Source: CAURNT01 sp963539215
GTDB lineage: Bacteria; Fusobacteriota; Fusobacteriia; Fusobacteriales; Leptotrichiaceae
Direction of reading: 5' to 3'
Assembly: GCA_963539215.1 (NCBI GenBank)
Contig: CAUTJT010000009.1
Location: 1-61,114 of the forward strand
Length of the DNA stretch: 61,114 nucleotides
Below the pieces are notes generated by a model. That model was not told the origin of the DNA and did no database searches. It saw nothing but the letters and a program-made list of their open reading frames with translations. Below, piece after piece: positions 8,328 through 16,776 of the stretch (position 1 is the stretch's first letter; each line of letters begins with the position of its first letter). The position numbers and the translations under genes are program-made.

Positions 8328-9487
8328 GTTTTTTTAAGCTTTAATATATATTTTCTATTACTTTTCTTTAAATTCTTATTTTCTATATATTTAGAATTTT
8401 CTATATCTATACCACTATTTTTAAATATTTCTTCTACTTCCTCATCTGTATATTCATTTAATTTAACATCAAATTTAATCTTATTTAAAGTAGACACACT
8501 TACCCTAACCCCTTCTATTTCAGCTAAGTTTTTAATATATGTCACTATTTCTTTTAGGGCAATTATAGACATGTCTGTTTCTGCAATATGAAAAACATGA
8601 AATTGCTCTTCAAAATCATGTAAACTGACATTAACTCCTGATTTTCTAAGTTTTTCAGCAAAAATTATACTATCATCTTCTAATATTTCATTAGATCCCA
8701 CATGAATTAAAGTATCTGGAAACCTCTTTAAATTATTTGCATATATAGGTGATACATACCTATTGCTTTTATCTTTAATGTATATAAAATAAGGCATATT
8801 TTTTTCAAATTTAATTCCACCATTTTCTTTAAAAGAACCAAATAATGGATCTTTTATTCTATTTCTCTCTCTACTTTCAACAACATTTGTAGCGTCAAGA
8901 TAAGGGGATAATAATACTATAGCACGTGGCATAGGTAAATCATTATCGTTTAAGTATATAGTAGAAGACACTACTATATTACCTCCTGAACTATCTCCCA
9001 TAAATACTATATTACTAGGATTATATCCTAATTTTATAGCGATTTTATAAGCATCTATATAATCTTCATTTTCTGATGGAAAATTATTAGCATATCCTGT
9101 TCTTAAATCGACAAACATCATATCATAATTATCTAATTTAGTTAGTATATGCTTAATAAAAAATATTTTTCTTCTTTCATTATAATAATTTATAAAACTT
9201 CCACCATTTGCAATTATTATCAATTTTTTATTATTACTATGTACCTTTTTAAATAATTCAACTCTCGAATTGCCTTCTTGATAAATTTTTTGAGAATACT
9301 CATTTAAAAAATAATCATGTAATTCTGAATTAACCGTTGTAAAAGCTTCATACAACTTAGTCCTATCAATATTCCAAGTAACATATTTAGACCAATTTAT
9401 AATTTTTTCTTTAAACGTAGGAGTTTGCCCAAATAAAATTAGTGGGAAAAATAATAAAACTAATACTTTAAATATTCTATTCTGCAT
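8324..9487 (-). CDS. Exported alpha/beta hydrolase (HSL-like)
   Basis: The 387-residue protein begins with a hydrophobic signal sequence (residues 4-20), so it probably acts in the periplasm or at a membrane. The body is an alpha/beta-hydrolase of the hormone-sensitive-lipase/esterase group: the nucleophile motif GDSSGG at 164-169 (Ser166), an acid-region motif near HVGSNE, and the histidine in FHVFH. The usual HGGG oxyanion motif is replaced by NGGS at 94-97, which may alter activity. About 60 lysine-rich residues follow the catalytic domain and have no function I recognise. Its start overlaps pepT by 11 bases, so the two are co-transcribed. The substrate (ester, amide or peptide) is unknown. 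Confidence 0.72.
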   Translation of the reverse strand: MQNRIFKVLVLLFFPLILFGQTPTFKEKIINWSKYVTWNIDRTKLYEAFTTVNSELHDYFLNEYSQKIYQEGNSRVELFKKVHSNNKKLIIIANGGSFINYYNERRKIFFIKHILTKLDNYDMMFVDLRTGYANNFPSENEDYIDAYKIAIKLGYNPSNIVFMGDSSGGNIVVSSTIYLNDNDLPMPRAIVLLSPYLDATNVVESRERNRIKDPLFGSFKENGGIKFEKNMPYFIYIKDKSNRYVSPIYANNLKRFPDTLIHVGSNEILEDDSIIFAEKLRKSGVNVSLHDFEEQFHVFHIAETDMSIIALKEIVTYIKNLAEIEGVRVSVSTLNKIKFDVKLNEYTDEEVEEIFKNSGIDIENSKYIENKNLKKSNRKYILKLKKT

Positions 9488-10679
9488 TTAATCTCGCAAT
9501 TTCTATTATTGTATCACGTGATTTTTTCATATCTTCTAAACAAGCAAACTCATATTCACCGTGAAAATTTTCTCCTCCTACAAATATATTAGGTGTAGGC
9601 AGTCCCATAAATGATATTTTAGATCCATCTGTACCACCACGTATAGGTTCTATTATTGGTTTTATTTCAAGATTTTCCATAGCTTTTTTAGCCAATTCTA
9701 CACTTCTCATATCTTTACTAATAATTTCACCCATATTATAATATTGATCAAACATTTCATATTCTAAAATATTCCCAAACTTTTCTATTACTTTTTTTGC
9801 TACTTCTTCACAAAATTCCTTTCTTTTTTCGAAATTATCTCTATCAAAATCACGAATTATATATGTAAGCTCAGCTTTTTCAATTTTTGAATCTATTGAG
9901 CAAAGAAGATAAAACCCTTCATATCCAGAAGTATGTTCAGGAACTTCATTTTCAGGAAATAAATTAATTAAATATCCTGCAACTGTATTAGCATTTATCA
10001 TTTTATCCTTTGCAGAACCAGGATGAACGCTAACACCTGTTATTGTATATATAATTTGAGCCGCATTAAAGCTTTCATATTGCAACTCTCCTAAACTACC
10101 ACCATCTATAGTATATGCAAAATCTGCACCAAATTCTTCAACGTTAAATTTATCTGCTCCTCTTCCTATCTCTTCATCAGGACCAAAAGCTACTTTAATA
10201 TCTCCATGTTTAATTTCAGGATGATCTTTTAAGTATTTTACAGCTTCCATGATAGCTGTTATTCCAGCTTTATCATCTGCACCTAAAAGAGTTGTTCCAT
10301 CAGTAGTAATTAAAGTTTTGCCTAAATAATTTTTTAAATTAGGAAATTCTGATACTTTCATAATTTTTTCTTTATTTAAAACTATATCTGTCCCATCATA
10401 TTTCTCTATAATTTGAGGTTTAACATTTCTGGCTTCAAAATCTGCTGTATCCATATGAGATATAAACCCAATAGTAGGAACCTTTTTATCTAAATTACTT
10501 GGTAAAGTAGCATTTACAAAACAAAAGTCATTGATATATATATTTTCTAAACCAATTTCTTTTAAATCTTCAACAAGAAGTTTCGCAAATTCATATTGAC
10601 TAGGTGTTGATGGTATAACCTTTGAACTTTCATCAGATCTTGTTTCAAATTGTACATATTTTTTAAATCTTTCTAACAT
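9477..10679 (-). CDS. pepT: Peptidase T (tripeptide aminopeptidase)
   Basis: PepT is a cytoplasmic dinuclear zinc M20B peptidase that removes the N-terminal residue from tripeptides. The 400-residue protein has HMDT at 75-78, the LLGADDKAG metal-ligand motif at 131-139 and the GPDEEIGRG catalytic motif at 166-174, plus GGTDGS near the C-terminus. Length matches the family. The ATG at 10679 follows GGAGGGAAT. An extended -10 promoter lies upstream and an exported hydrolase gene overlaps its 3' end. Together with the peptide-binding lipoprotein at 292, this suggests peptide use as a nutrient. Confidence 0.95.
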   Translation of the reverse strand: MLERFKKYVQFETRSDESSKVIPSTPSQYEFAKLLVEDLKEIGLENIYINDFCFVNATLPSNLDKKVPTIGFISHMDTADFEARNVKPQIIEKYDGTDIVLNKEKIMKVSEFPNLKNYLGKTLITTDGTTLLGADDKAGITAIMEAVKYLKDHPEIKHGDIKVAFGPDEEIGRGADKFNVEEFGADFAYTIDGGSLGELQYESFNAAQIIYTITGVSVHPGSAKDKMINANTVAGYLINLFPENEVPEHTSGYEGFYLLCSIDSKIEKAELTYIIRDFDRDNFEKRKEFCEEVAKKVIEKFGNILEYEMFDQYYNMGEIISKDMRSVELAKKAMENLEIKPIIEPIRGGTDGSKISFMGLPTPNIFVGGENFHGEYEFACLEDMKKSRDTIIEIARLNAE

Positions 10680-10716
10680 ATTCCCTCCATGTAAATACTT
10701 ATATTTTTTATAATTT

Positions 10717-10725
10717 ATTATATCA
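10717..10725 (-). promoter_or_regulatory. Extended -10 promoter of pepT
   Basis: Minus strand TGATATAAT: a perfect -10 (10717-10722) with TG one base upstream. No good -35 exists because that position falls in the T tract and stem of the preceding terminator. The distance to the pepT start is about 37 bases. Confidence 0.6.
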
Positions 10726-10731
10726 TAATAT

Positions 10732-10761
10732 AAAAAAAAGTACCATACATAGTATGGTACT
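10732..10761. terminator. Terminator after OMP paralog 2
   Basis: Perfect 10-bp stem AGTACCATAC/GTATGGTACT (10739-10748 and 10752-10761) with a 3-base loop. On the minus strand it is followed by eight Ts; on the plus strand by TTTACTTTT. It serves the minus-strand gene at 10776-12878. Confidence 0.9.
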
Positions 10762-10775
10762 TTTACTTTTATTAA

Positions 10776-12878
10776 TTACCAAGTGTAAGAAATATTTAAT
10801 GCTCCTTCTCCACTTACTTTATTTAATGTAAATTTAGAATTATCAGCTGATTTTTGATCAAATTCAAAGTTAGCTCCTAATTTAGGTGTTACTGTTAAGT
10901 TCTTAGTTAAAGCAACTTTAACTGCTACACTAGGTTTAACTTCTAAGTTATATTTAACTTCTTTTTGTTTTAAATCTTTAGATTGGTTTATAAAGTCATG
11001 TTGATCTTTTTGACTAAATTCTTTAGCAACATATCCTTCTAATGTTCTATATTCTCCATCAGCATAACCAGCTGCTTCTACATATTTAGAGAATCCTTCT
11101 ACAAATTTAGAACCTAATTTTTTATATTTATATTCACCTTTAACTTCTGATATTAATTCAACTTTTCTATCTCCAGATTCAGATAAAGTAGATGTAACAT
11201 TTAAAGTAGCATCAGCTGAACCAAAATGACGTAAAGTAGTTTCTTTATCTTTTTCATAACCATCTTTAGCTGCATTTAACTTATAATTACTTGCTCTTAA
11301 GTAGTAATTTCCATTAACTTCTAATGAAGCTTTAGTCATATCAGTTAATTCTTTAGTGAATTTAACTCCTGCATTAGCTACTAATTCATTAGCAAATTTT
11401 TCTTCTCCTAAAGGAACAAATTCGTTAAATGCATTTAATTTTAATTCAGTGTCTACACCAAATAATTCAGATACTTTAACATTATTTTTTGTGAAAGCAA
11501 ATACTTGATTTGAAAGTTTTACAGCTTTTTCACCTGTAGGTACTACAGCTGTTAATAAAGTTTTAGCACTGTTATCAGTAGAAACTGTTAATACGTCTTC
11601 ATCATTGTAAGAATATTTAAGAGTTGGACCTACTAATAATTGCATATAATTATAGTTAGGACTTGTTTTTAAATCAGTATTTAAATCATAATTTGCATCT
11701 AATCCTAATTCAAATCCACCATTTACATATTTAACATTGTTGTAAGTCTTAAATAAGTTATTTAATTCTTCTACACCAGTTGTTCTATCTGTCTTAACTT
11801 CAACTTTTTCTGAATTTTTAGATGTTAAAGTAACATTTTTTACACCAGTATAAGTAAGATCTAATTTAAATTCAGGTATATGATTGAATTTATTTGTTTT
11901 ACCATTAGCTTCTAACTTATAGTTTAATCCAGTATTTAATGTTAAATTAGAGAATCCAGTATATTTTAATCCATTTTCTACTACTAATTCACCATCATGT
12001 TTTTCACCTTTAACATTTTTTAATTCAGCTTTTGCTTCGTTAGTTAACATAGTATCTCTATTTAATTGAGATTCTAATTTAACATTTCCTTTTAATCTTC
12101 CAGCTTCATCATAAGATTCACTCTTGATTAAATGATTAACTTCTGCAGAAAGTTTAACGTTATCAGTTAATTTTCCTGAAGTTTTAGCATAGCTTTCTAA
12201 TTCATGAGTTCCATCTTTGAATTCAGTTGAGTTATATAATCCTGCAACAGTTAAATCGAAATTATCTTCAATTTTACCAGTTAATACAGCAGATAATAAT
12301 TGAGTATTATCTTTAGCAGCTAATTTATAACCGTTATCTTTTAAGTATCCTTCTTTATCATCTTTTGAATCTAATTTAGCTTGATTTAATTTATTTTTAG
12401 CTTTTAAATGTTTAACAACTACATCTTCTAAAACTGTTTCATCTTCAACTTTTACTTTTTTAGTAGATAAAGCATCATCTGAATAAACATCCTTTTCAGC
12501 AATGTATCCTTGTTTATGACCAAATGTTAAAGCTATATTAAAGTCATCTACTATTGGAGCATCCCATCTAGCACCGAAGTAATAGTTAGGTACACTTACT
12601 CCTGTTGATCCTTCTTTGTTGTATTTAACATAATCCCCTTTTAATCCTGCAAATACGTTTAATTGTGCTTCTTTATGTAAGAAAGCTCCAAATGTTAATT
12701 TTTGAGAAGCTCCAGCTTCAGCAGGTTTCCCTTCATTTTCAAATTTACCATCTTTTAACGTATTGTTTACAGTTGCCTTAGTTTCAGAATCTAAATATCC
12801 ATGGAAATGTGGATATTGAGTATCAGCTAATGTAGCTATTGAAGTTAAAGCTGCAACTCCTAATAATACTTTTTTCAT
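10776..12878 (-). CDS. Large outer-membrane beta-barrel protein, paralog 2
   Basis: This 700-residue protein is a paralog of the one at 6140-8257. It has the near-identical signal peptide MKKVLLGVAALTSIATLA (cut before D19), the same layout and the C-terminus LNISYTW, with the final aromatic typical of outer-membrane barrels. A Lys/Glu-rich segment at about 130-175 again precedes a YLKDNG motif and LLSAV, and the GRLKGNVKL block is shared exactly with paralog 1. Much of the remaining sequence has diverged, as expected for surface-exposed loops. It has a fully consensus promoter, an AGGAGGA RBS and its own terminator, so high expression is likely. Function is not recognised; porin or surface protein is an inference. 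Confidence 0.75.
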   Translation of the reverse strand: MKKVLLGVAALTSIATLADTQYPHFHGYLDSETKATVNNTLKDGKFENEGKPAEAGASQKLTFGAFLHKEAQLNVFAGLKGDYVKYNKEGSTGVSVPNYYFGARWDAPIVDDFNIALTFGHKQGYIAEKDVYSDDALSTKKVKVEDETVLEDVVVKHLKAKNKLNQAKLDSKDDKEGYLKDNGYKLAAKDNTQLLSAVLTGKIEDNFDLTVAGLYNSTEFKDGTHELESYAKTSGKLTDNVKLSAEVNHLIKSESYDEAGRLKGNVKLESQLNRDTMLTNEAKAELKNVKGEKHDGELVVENGLKYTGFSNLTLNTGLNYKLEANGKTNKFNHIPEFKLDLTYTGVKNVTLTSKNSEKVEVKTDRTTGVEELNNLFKTYNNVKYVNGGFELGLDANYDLNTDLKTSPNYNYMQLLVGPTLKYSYNDEDVLTVSTDNSAKTLLTAVVPTGEKAVKLSNQVFAFTKNNVKVSELFGVDTELKLNAFNEFVPLGEEKFANELVANAGVKFTKELTDMTKASLEVNGNYYLRASNYKLNAAKDGYEKDKETTLRHFGSADATLNVTSTLSESGDRKVELISEVKGEYKYKKLGSKFVEGFSKYVEAAGYADGEYRTLEGYVAKEFSQKDQHDFINQSKDLKQKEVKYNLEVKPSVAVKVALTKNLTVTPKLGANFEFDQKSADNSKFTLNKVSGEGALNISYTW

Positions 12879-12919
12879 TTTATGTCCTCCTAATTTAATA
12901 ATTATAGATATTCATAGAT

Positions 12920-12948
12920 ATTATACTTTTTTTTATACTCTTTGTCAA
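12920..12948 (-). promoter_or_regulatory. Consensus promoter of OMP paralog 2
   Basis: Minus strand TTGACA (12943-12948), exactly 17 bases, then TATAAT (12920-12925): a perfect sigma-70 consensus and the strongest-looking promoter in the window. The leader to the ATG is about 35 bases. Confidence 0.9.
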
Positions 12949-12991
12949 TAGTTGATATATCCTAAAATATTAACATTCTATAAAAATATTT

Positions 12992-13324
12992 TTATTCTAA
13001 AATTAATACATTCGCTATCGCATATTCTTTTACATGACTCAAAGAAACTTCACCATTTATTTTACTACCTTTATAAAGCATATACGGCTTACCATTTTCT
13101 TCATTTAATATTTCTAGCTCTTTAAAATCTATAGATATATTCATGGCTTTAACAAAAGATTCCTTAGCACAAAATCTAGCAGCATATGATTCATATTTAT
13201 TTTTTTTCGATTCACAATATTCAATTTCTCTTATGCTAAAAATTTTTTCTTTAAATCCTTTAGTTCTTTCTATAGATTCTTTAATCCTACTTACTTCTAA
13301 AATATCTATACCTATTTTATACAT
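12992..13324 (-). CDS. acpS: Holo-[acyl-carrier-protein] synthase
   Basis: AcpS transfers the 4'-phosphopantetheine arm of CoA to a serine of apo-ACP, activating fatty-acid synthesis. The 110-residue protein has the family's two signatures: GIDILE at 5-10 with the magnesium ligand Asp7, and ARFCAKESFVKA at 49-60 with Glu55. Length is slightly short of the usual 115-125 but nothing essential is missing. The start overlaps the end of the tatD-type gene by 13 bases, indicating coupled translation. The end region runs into an AT-rich stretch with an imperfect hairpin but no strong terminator before the OMP promoter. Confidence 0.95.
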   Translation of the reverse strand: MYKIGIDILEVSRIKESIERTKGFKEKIFSIREIEYCESKKNKYESYAARFCAKESFVKAMNISIDFKELEILNEENGKPYMLYKGSKINGEVSLSHVKEYAIANVLILE

Positions 13325-14082
13325 ATGCCATACACCTTCATAGCATTTTCAGTCGTAATCTTTTTCACTTCTTCTACAGATATATTCTTTAAACTTGCTA
13401 TCTTTTCTGCAACAAATTCTACATATACAGGATTATTTTGCTTTCCTCTATATGGAACAGGTGTTAAATATGGAGAATCCGTTTCAAGAACTACATGTTT
13501 TAAATCTATTTCTTCTACCAACTTATGTCCTATGTGATTATTTTTAAAAGTAACAGTTCCACCTATACCTATATAAAACCTATCTAAAAGATCTTTTATA
13601 TCTTCTAAACTTCCAGGGTAACAATGTAATATACCACGAGCTTTAGGATATTCTCTTAAAATCTCTAGTGTATCTTCAAGAGCTTCCCTTGTATGTATAA
13701 CTATAGGCAAATCATACTCTATGGCCTTTTCTATTTGTTTTTTAAAACCTTCTTTTTGAACTTCAATAGGATCATTCATCCAATGATAATCAAGACCAAT
13801 TTCTCCAACTGCCACTATTTTATTATATTTTTTAGATAATTTAAGTAACTCTTCCATTTTTTCTTCATCATATTTAGAAATATCACAAGGGTGATATCCT
13901 ATGGTAGCATACATAAATTTATATTTTTGTGCATATTCTATACATCTTTTTGAGCTTTCATAATCACAAGAAATATTTACAACAAAATCAAGTTTTTTGT
14001 CTATTTCTTCTATAATTTCATCTTTATTATCATTATAACTTTCATCATAAAGATGTATATGTGTATCTACTAAATTTTTCAT
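13312..14082 (-). CDS. tatD: TatD family metal-dependent hydrolase (DNase)
   Basis: TatD-type enzymes are TIM-barrel metal-dependent nucleases with 3'-5' exonuclease or D-aminoacyl-tRNA deacylase activity. In this 256-residue protein the metal ligands are visible in order: DTHIHL (His8, His10), GEIGLDYHW with Glu94, the IVIHTREA histidine near 130, LHCYPGS near 153 and the ETDSPYL aspartate near 202. Length is typical. The RBS GGGAGATA directly precedes the ATG. It lies just after the dps terminator and has no promoter I can see in the short gap, so it may depend on read-through or a promoter within dps. The precise substrate is not settled for the family. Confidence 0.9.
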   Translation of the reverse strand: MKNLVDTHIHLYDESYNDNKDEIIEEIDKKLDFVVNISCDYESSKRCIEYAQKYKFMYATIGYHPCDISKYDEEKMEELLKLSKKYNKIVAVGEIGLDYHWMNDPIEVQKEGFKKQIEKAIEYDLPIVIHTREALEDTLEILREYPKARGILHCYPGSLEDIKDLLDRFYIGIGGTVTFKNNHIGHKLVEEIDLKHVVLETDSPYLTPVPYRGKQNNPVYVEFVAEKIASLKNISVEEVKKITTENAMKVYGICIK

Positions 14083-14097
14083 TATCTCCCTTTCAAA

Positions 14098-14125
14098 GCA
14101 AAAGGGTACTAATGCCTAGTACCCT
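14098..14125 (-). terminator. Terminator after dps
   Basis: Minus-strand stem AGGGTACTA/TAGTACCCT (arms 14117-14125 and 14103-14111) with a 5-base loop. The T tract (TTTTGCTTT) is interrupted, so termination may be partial and allow tatD-acpS expression. Confidence 0.65.
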
Positions 14126-14130
14126 ATTTC

Positions 14131-14568
14131 TTATTTAACGTATGATTTCATCATCCATAATAATTTTTCATATTCTGTAACATGATTATCAAGTTCTGCA
14201 CTTGTTGCATAATCTTTATCCTCATCAGTTATTTCTTTTAAGTTTCTTACAGAATTTAATAAATATTCAGTATCAACTATTAAGTTTACTAAAGCATCTT
14301 TAACTCTAATATCTTCATCTTTTGCTTCAACAATTTTTGTTATTTCTAAATATTTTTTAGAACTTCCTAAAGGTCTTCCACCTATAGCTAATATTCTTTC
14401 AGCAACAACATCAATTTTTTCATTAACACCATCATATATTTCTTCAAGTTTAGCATGTACCGTAAAGAATCCTTGCCCCACTACATTCCAGTGATAATTT
14501 TGTACTTTTCTATAATATACATTTAAATCTGCTAAATATTGATTTAATGCATTAATTGTTTTTTCCAT
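14131..14568 (-). CDS. dps: Dps family ferritin-like DNA/iron protection protein
   Basis: Dps proteins form 12-subunit shells that oxidise Fe(II) with peroxide and store the iron, protecting DNA. The 145-residue protein has the ferroxidase ligands with the spacing of Listeria-type Dps: His26 (NYHWNV), His38, Asp53 and Glu57. It has no lysine-rich N-terminal tail, so direct DNA binding is doubtful. The RBS AGGAGG lies 9 bases before the ATG. It follows hpf by 13 bases; pairing a ribosome-hibernation factor with Dps is sensible as a starvation/stress unit. A perfect dyad overlapping the promoter -10 may regulate both. Confidence 0.93.
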   Translation of the reverse strand: MEKTINALNQYLADLNVYYRKVQNYHWNVVGQGFFTVHAKLEEIYDGVNEKIDVVAERILAIGGRPLGSSKKYLEITKIVEAKDEDIRVKDALVNLIVDTEYLLNSVRNLKEITDEDKDYATSAELDNHVTEYEKLLWMMKSYVK

Positions 14569-14581
14569 TTAAAAATTCCTC

Positions 14582-14887
14582 CTACTCTCTTTCTTTCATT
14601 TTTTCTTTAAACTTTCTTGTCTGTCTTTCTAAACCATCAGCCAATAAGTCTATTGCTCCGTATAGATCTGAATTAGCTTCCTCAACCCTAATTACTTTAC
14701 CTGGAACTTGAACTGTTCCTATAGCTTTAAATATTTTACCTTCAGTTTTAGTATTTTCAACCGTTAAAGTAACATGAGTTTCAGTAATATTTTCAAGATA
14801 CTTAGCTATTCTAGAAACTTTTGTTTCCGCATAATTTTTAAGTGCTTCTGTCATTTCTAATTGTTTCCCGCTTACTATTATCTTCAT
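14582..14887 (-). CDS. hpf: Ribosome hibernation-promoting factor, short type
   Basis: HPF/RaiA (S30AE domain) proteins bind the decoding centre of the 30S subunit and silence ribosomes in stationary phase. The 101-residue protein starts with the typical MKIIVSGKQLEMTEALKNY and contains the conserved basic and acidic pattern through DLYGAIDLLADGLERQ. It is the short form: it lacks the C-terminal dimerisation domain of the long HPFs common in Firmicutes, so it would need a separate factor, if any, for 100S dimers. It is the first gene before dps. The promoter overlaps the last bases of the upstream ABC gene. Confidence 0.93.
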   Translation of the reverse strand: MKIIVSGKQLEMTEALKNYAETKVSRIAKYLENITETHVTLTVENTKTEGKIFKAIGTVQVPGKVIRVEEANSDLYGAIDLLADGLERQTRKFKEKMKERE

Positions 14888-14914
14888 AATAACACGCCCT
14901 TTCTACATCTATAT

Positions 14915-14947
14915 AAATAGTATAACACTATTTAATTAAAAAGTCTA
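14915..14947 (-). promoter_or_regulatory. hpf-dps promoter with overlapping dyad operator
   Basis: Minus strand TAGACT (14942-14947), 17-base spacer, TATACT (14919-14924). A perfect 7-bp inverted repeat, AAATAGT-5-ACTATTT (14915-14921 and 14927-14933), spans the -10, the position expected for a repressor operator. It does not match the PerR/Fur consensus I know. The -35 overlaps the end of the upstream lolD-like gene. Confidence 0.6.
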
Positions 14948-15604
14948 TATCTTTTCCAAAACACCATTCTTTAAAATATATTTATCTTTAGCTAAATTAG
15001 CTAATTCTTGACTGTGAGTAACTATTATTATACCTTGACCATTTTTATTAAGTTCAACAAAAATATCATTAATAATCTGACTTGTTTCATAATCCAAATT
15101 ACCAGTAGGTTCATCTGCTAAAATTAACTCCGGTGAATTAATCATAGCCCTAGCTATAGATACCCTTTGTTTTTCACCACCTGATAATTCATTAGGTTTA
15201 TGATTTAATCTATGAGAAAGACCAACCATATTAAGCAATTCTTTAGCTCTTTTTTCTATTTCTTTTTTATTTGAATCTTTTTTATTTAATGCAGGTATCA
15301 TAACATTTTCAAGAGCTGTAAATTCATTTAATAAATAATGAAATTGAAATACAAAACCTATATTTTCAGATCTTAATTTTGTCAAATCCTGTTTTTCAAT
15401 TTTTTCTGAATTTATATATATTTCTCCTCCTGATTTTATGTCAAGTAATCCTAAAATATTAAGAAATGTTGTTTTACCACTTCCCGATTTACCTTGTATA
15501 GAAACAAAATCCCCACTATTAAATTTAAAGTTTATATTTTTCAATATATTAATTTCTTCTATTTTGGTTTTATAACTTTTAGAAACATTTTTTAATTCTA
15601 TCAT
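14945..15604 (-). CDS. lolD: ABC transporter ATP-binding protein, LolD-like
   Basis: This 219-residue ATPase belongs to the LolD/MacB group and should power the permease encoded directly upstream. It has Walker A (GKSGSGKTT, 38-46), the group-specific FQFHYLL Q-loop region near 90, the signature LSGGEKQR near 140, Walker B (LILADEPTGNLD) near 160 and the switch His in VTHS. With a LolA-like protein at 19225 and several lipoproteins in the window, lipoprotein release from the inner membrane is the likeliest job, but MacB- or FtsE-type roles cannot be excluded. It lies 9 bases after the permease gene. Confidence 0.82.
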   Translation of the reverse strand: MIELKNVSKSYKTKIEEINILKNINFKFNSGDFVSIQGKSGSGKTTFLNILGLLDIKSGGEIYINSEKIEKQDLTKLRSENIGFVFQFHYLLNEFTALENVMIPALNKKDSNKKEIEKRAKELLNMVGLSHRLNHKPNELSGGEKQRVSIARAMINSPELILADEPTGNLDYETSQIINDIFVELNKNGQGIIIVTHSQELANLAKDKYILKNGVLEKI

Positions 15605-15613
15605 ATTATTCTC

Positions 15614-16765
15614 CTAATTATTATACTTAATAGCATCTGTAGGATTCATATTAGCAGCTTTTTTAGATGGTAATATAGTCGATAATACTATTAAAATAAA
15701 AGATATTATATATATTATAAATAATTCATGTATACTTATACTTATAGGTAATTTATCTAGATAATATGTAGTCGTAACATAGTATTTAAATAGTATTTTT
15801 AAAGTGAGTATTATAACAGGAGCTAATATTAATGAAATTATCATACCTGTAACTCCTATTATTAATCCTTCAAAAAGAAATATCTTCATAATATTATCAT
15901 TTGAATAACCCATAGCCTTAAGTATACCTATATCTGTAGTTTTTTCTCTAACAACCATATTAAGTATAACAGAAATAGCAAAAGAAGCTATCAGTACAAT
16001 CAAACTAAGTATTGCAACTAATACAAATTTTTCAAAATTTATAGCACTTAATAAACTTTGATTATCCATATTCCAACTATGTGCAAAAACTTTATCCCCC
16101 ATATCTTTATTAATATTATTAACCAAAATATTTATATCTTTAATATTAGTTGGGTCTTTAACATTTAAAGATATACTACTTGCAACCTCACCTCTTTCTT
16201 GTAAAAGTTGTAAAGTCTCAAGTGGTAATAATACAAGACTTGAATCATAATTATAGTATCCTGTTTTAAATATTCCTGTTATTTTAGCTCTAATTTCTTT
16301 AGTATCTGAAGTTATTATATTTACTTCATCTCCTATTTTGGTCCCAGTTTGTTTTATAAACTCATTCCCAACTATTATACCTGTTAAATTATCATTTTCT
16401 TTTTTACCCTCTATTATATTTATATCCAATAAATTTAAATCAGTTCCTATTATTAATGTAGTTATAGATCCTCCATTAACATTAATTAAACCTTGACTTT
16501 CTATTCTAGGATTTAATCCTTTAGGGTTATATTTTTTTAAATTTTCAATTATTTCCTTATAATCAGATTGATAATCACCTTCTATACTCACACTTATATG
16601 AGGAGATAATGAAAGTATAGAATTTAACATATTATCCCTTAAACCATTAGATATAGCTAGAGCTACAACGAAAACTCCTAAAGATATTGCTATACCTAAA
16701 ATTGATACCAAACTTTGAAATTTTCTATCTAATACGTGCCTTTTGGCTATAAAAAACTCTATCAT
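15614..16765 (-). CDS. lolC: Lipoprotein-releasing ABC permease, LolC/LolE-like
   Basis: The 383-residue membrane protein has the LolC/E layout: one membrane helix near residues 20-43, a periplasmic domain of about 200 residues, then three helices in the C-terminal third (about 245-270, 293-322 and 345-367), with the FtsX-family DIGILKAMGYS loop between and a final PTDAIKYN. Only one permease gene is present instead of separate lolC and lolE, so the transporter is probably a homodimer of a LolF-type permease. The RBS AAAGG precedes the ATG. It sits between a small membrane protein and the lolD-like ATPase. Confidence 0.82.
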   Translation of the reverse strand: MIEFFIAKRHVLDRKFQSLVSILGIAISLGVFVVALAISNGLRDNMLNSILSLSPHISVSIEGDYQSDYKEIIENLKKYNPKGLNPRIESQGLINVNGGSITTLIIGTDLNLLDINIIEGKKENDNLTGIIVGNEFIKQTGTKIGDEVNIITSDTKEIRAKITGIFKTGYYNYDSSLVLLPLETLQLLQERGEVASSISLNVKDPTNIKDINILVNNINKDMGDKVFAHSWNMDNQSLLSAINFEKFVLVAILSLIVLIASFAISVILNMVVREKTTDIGILKAMGYSNDNIMKIFLFEGLIIGVTGMIISLILAPVIILTLKILFKYYVTTTYYLDKLPISISIHELFIIYIISFILIVLSTILPSKKAANMNPTDAIKYNN

Positions 16766-16776
16766 AATTTACCTTT

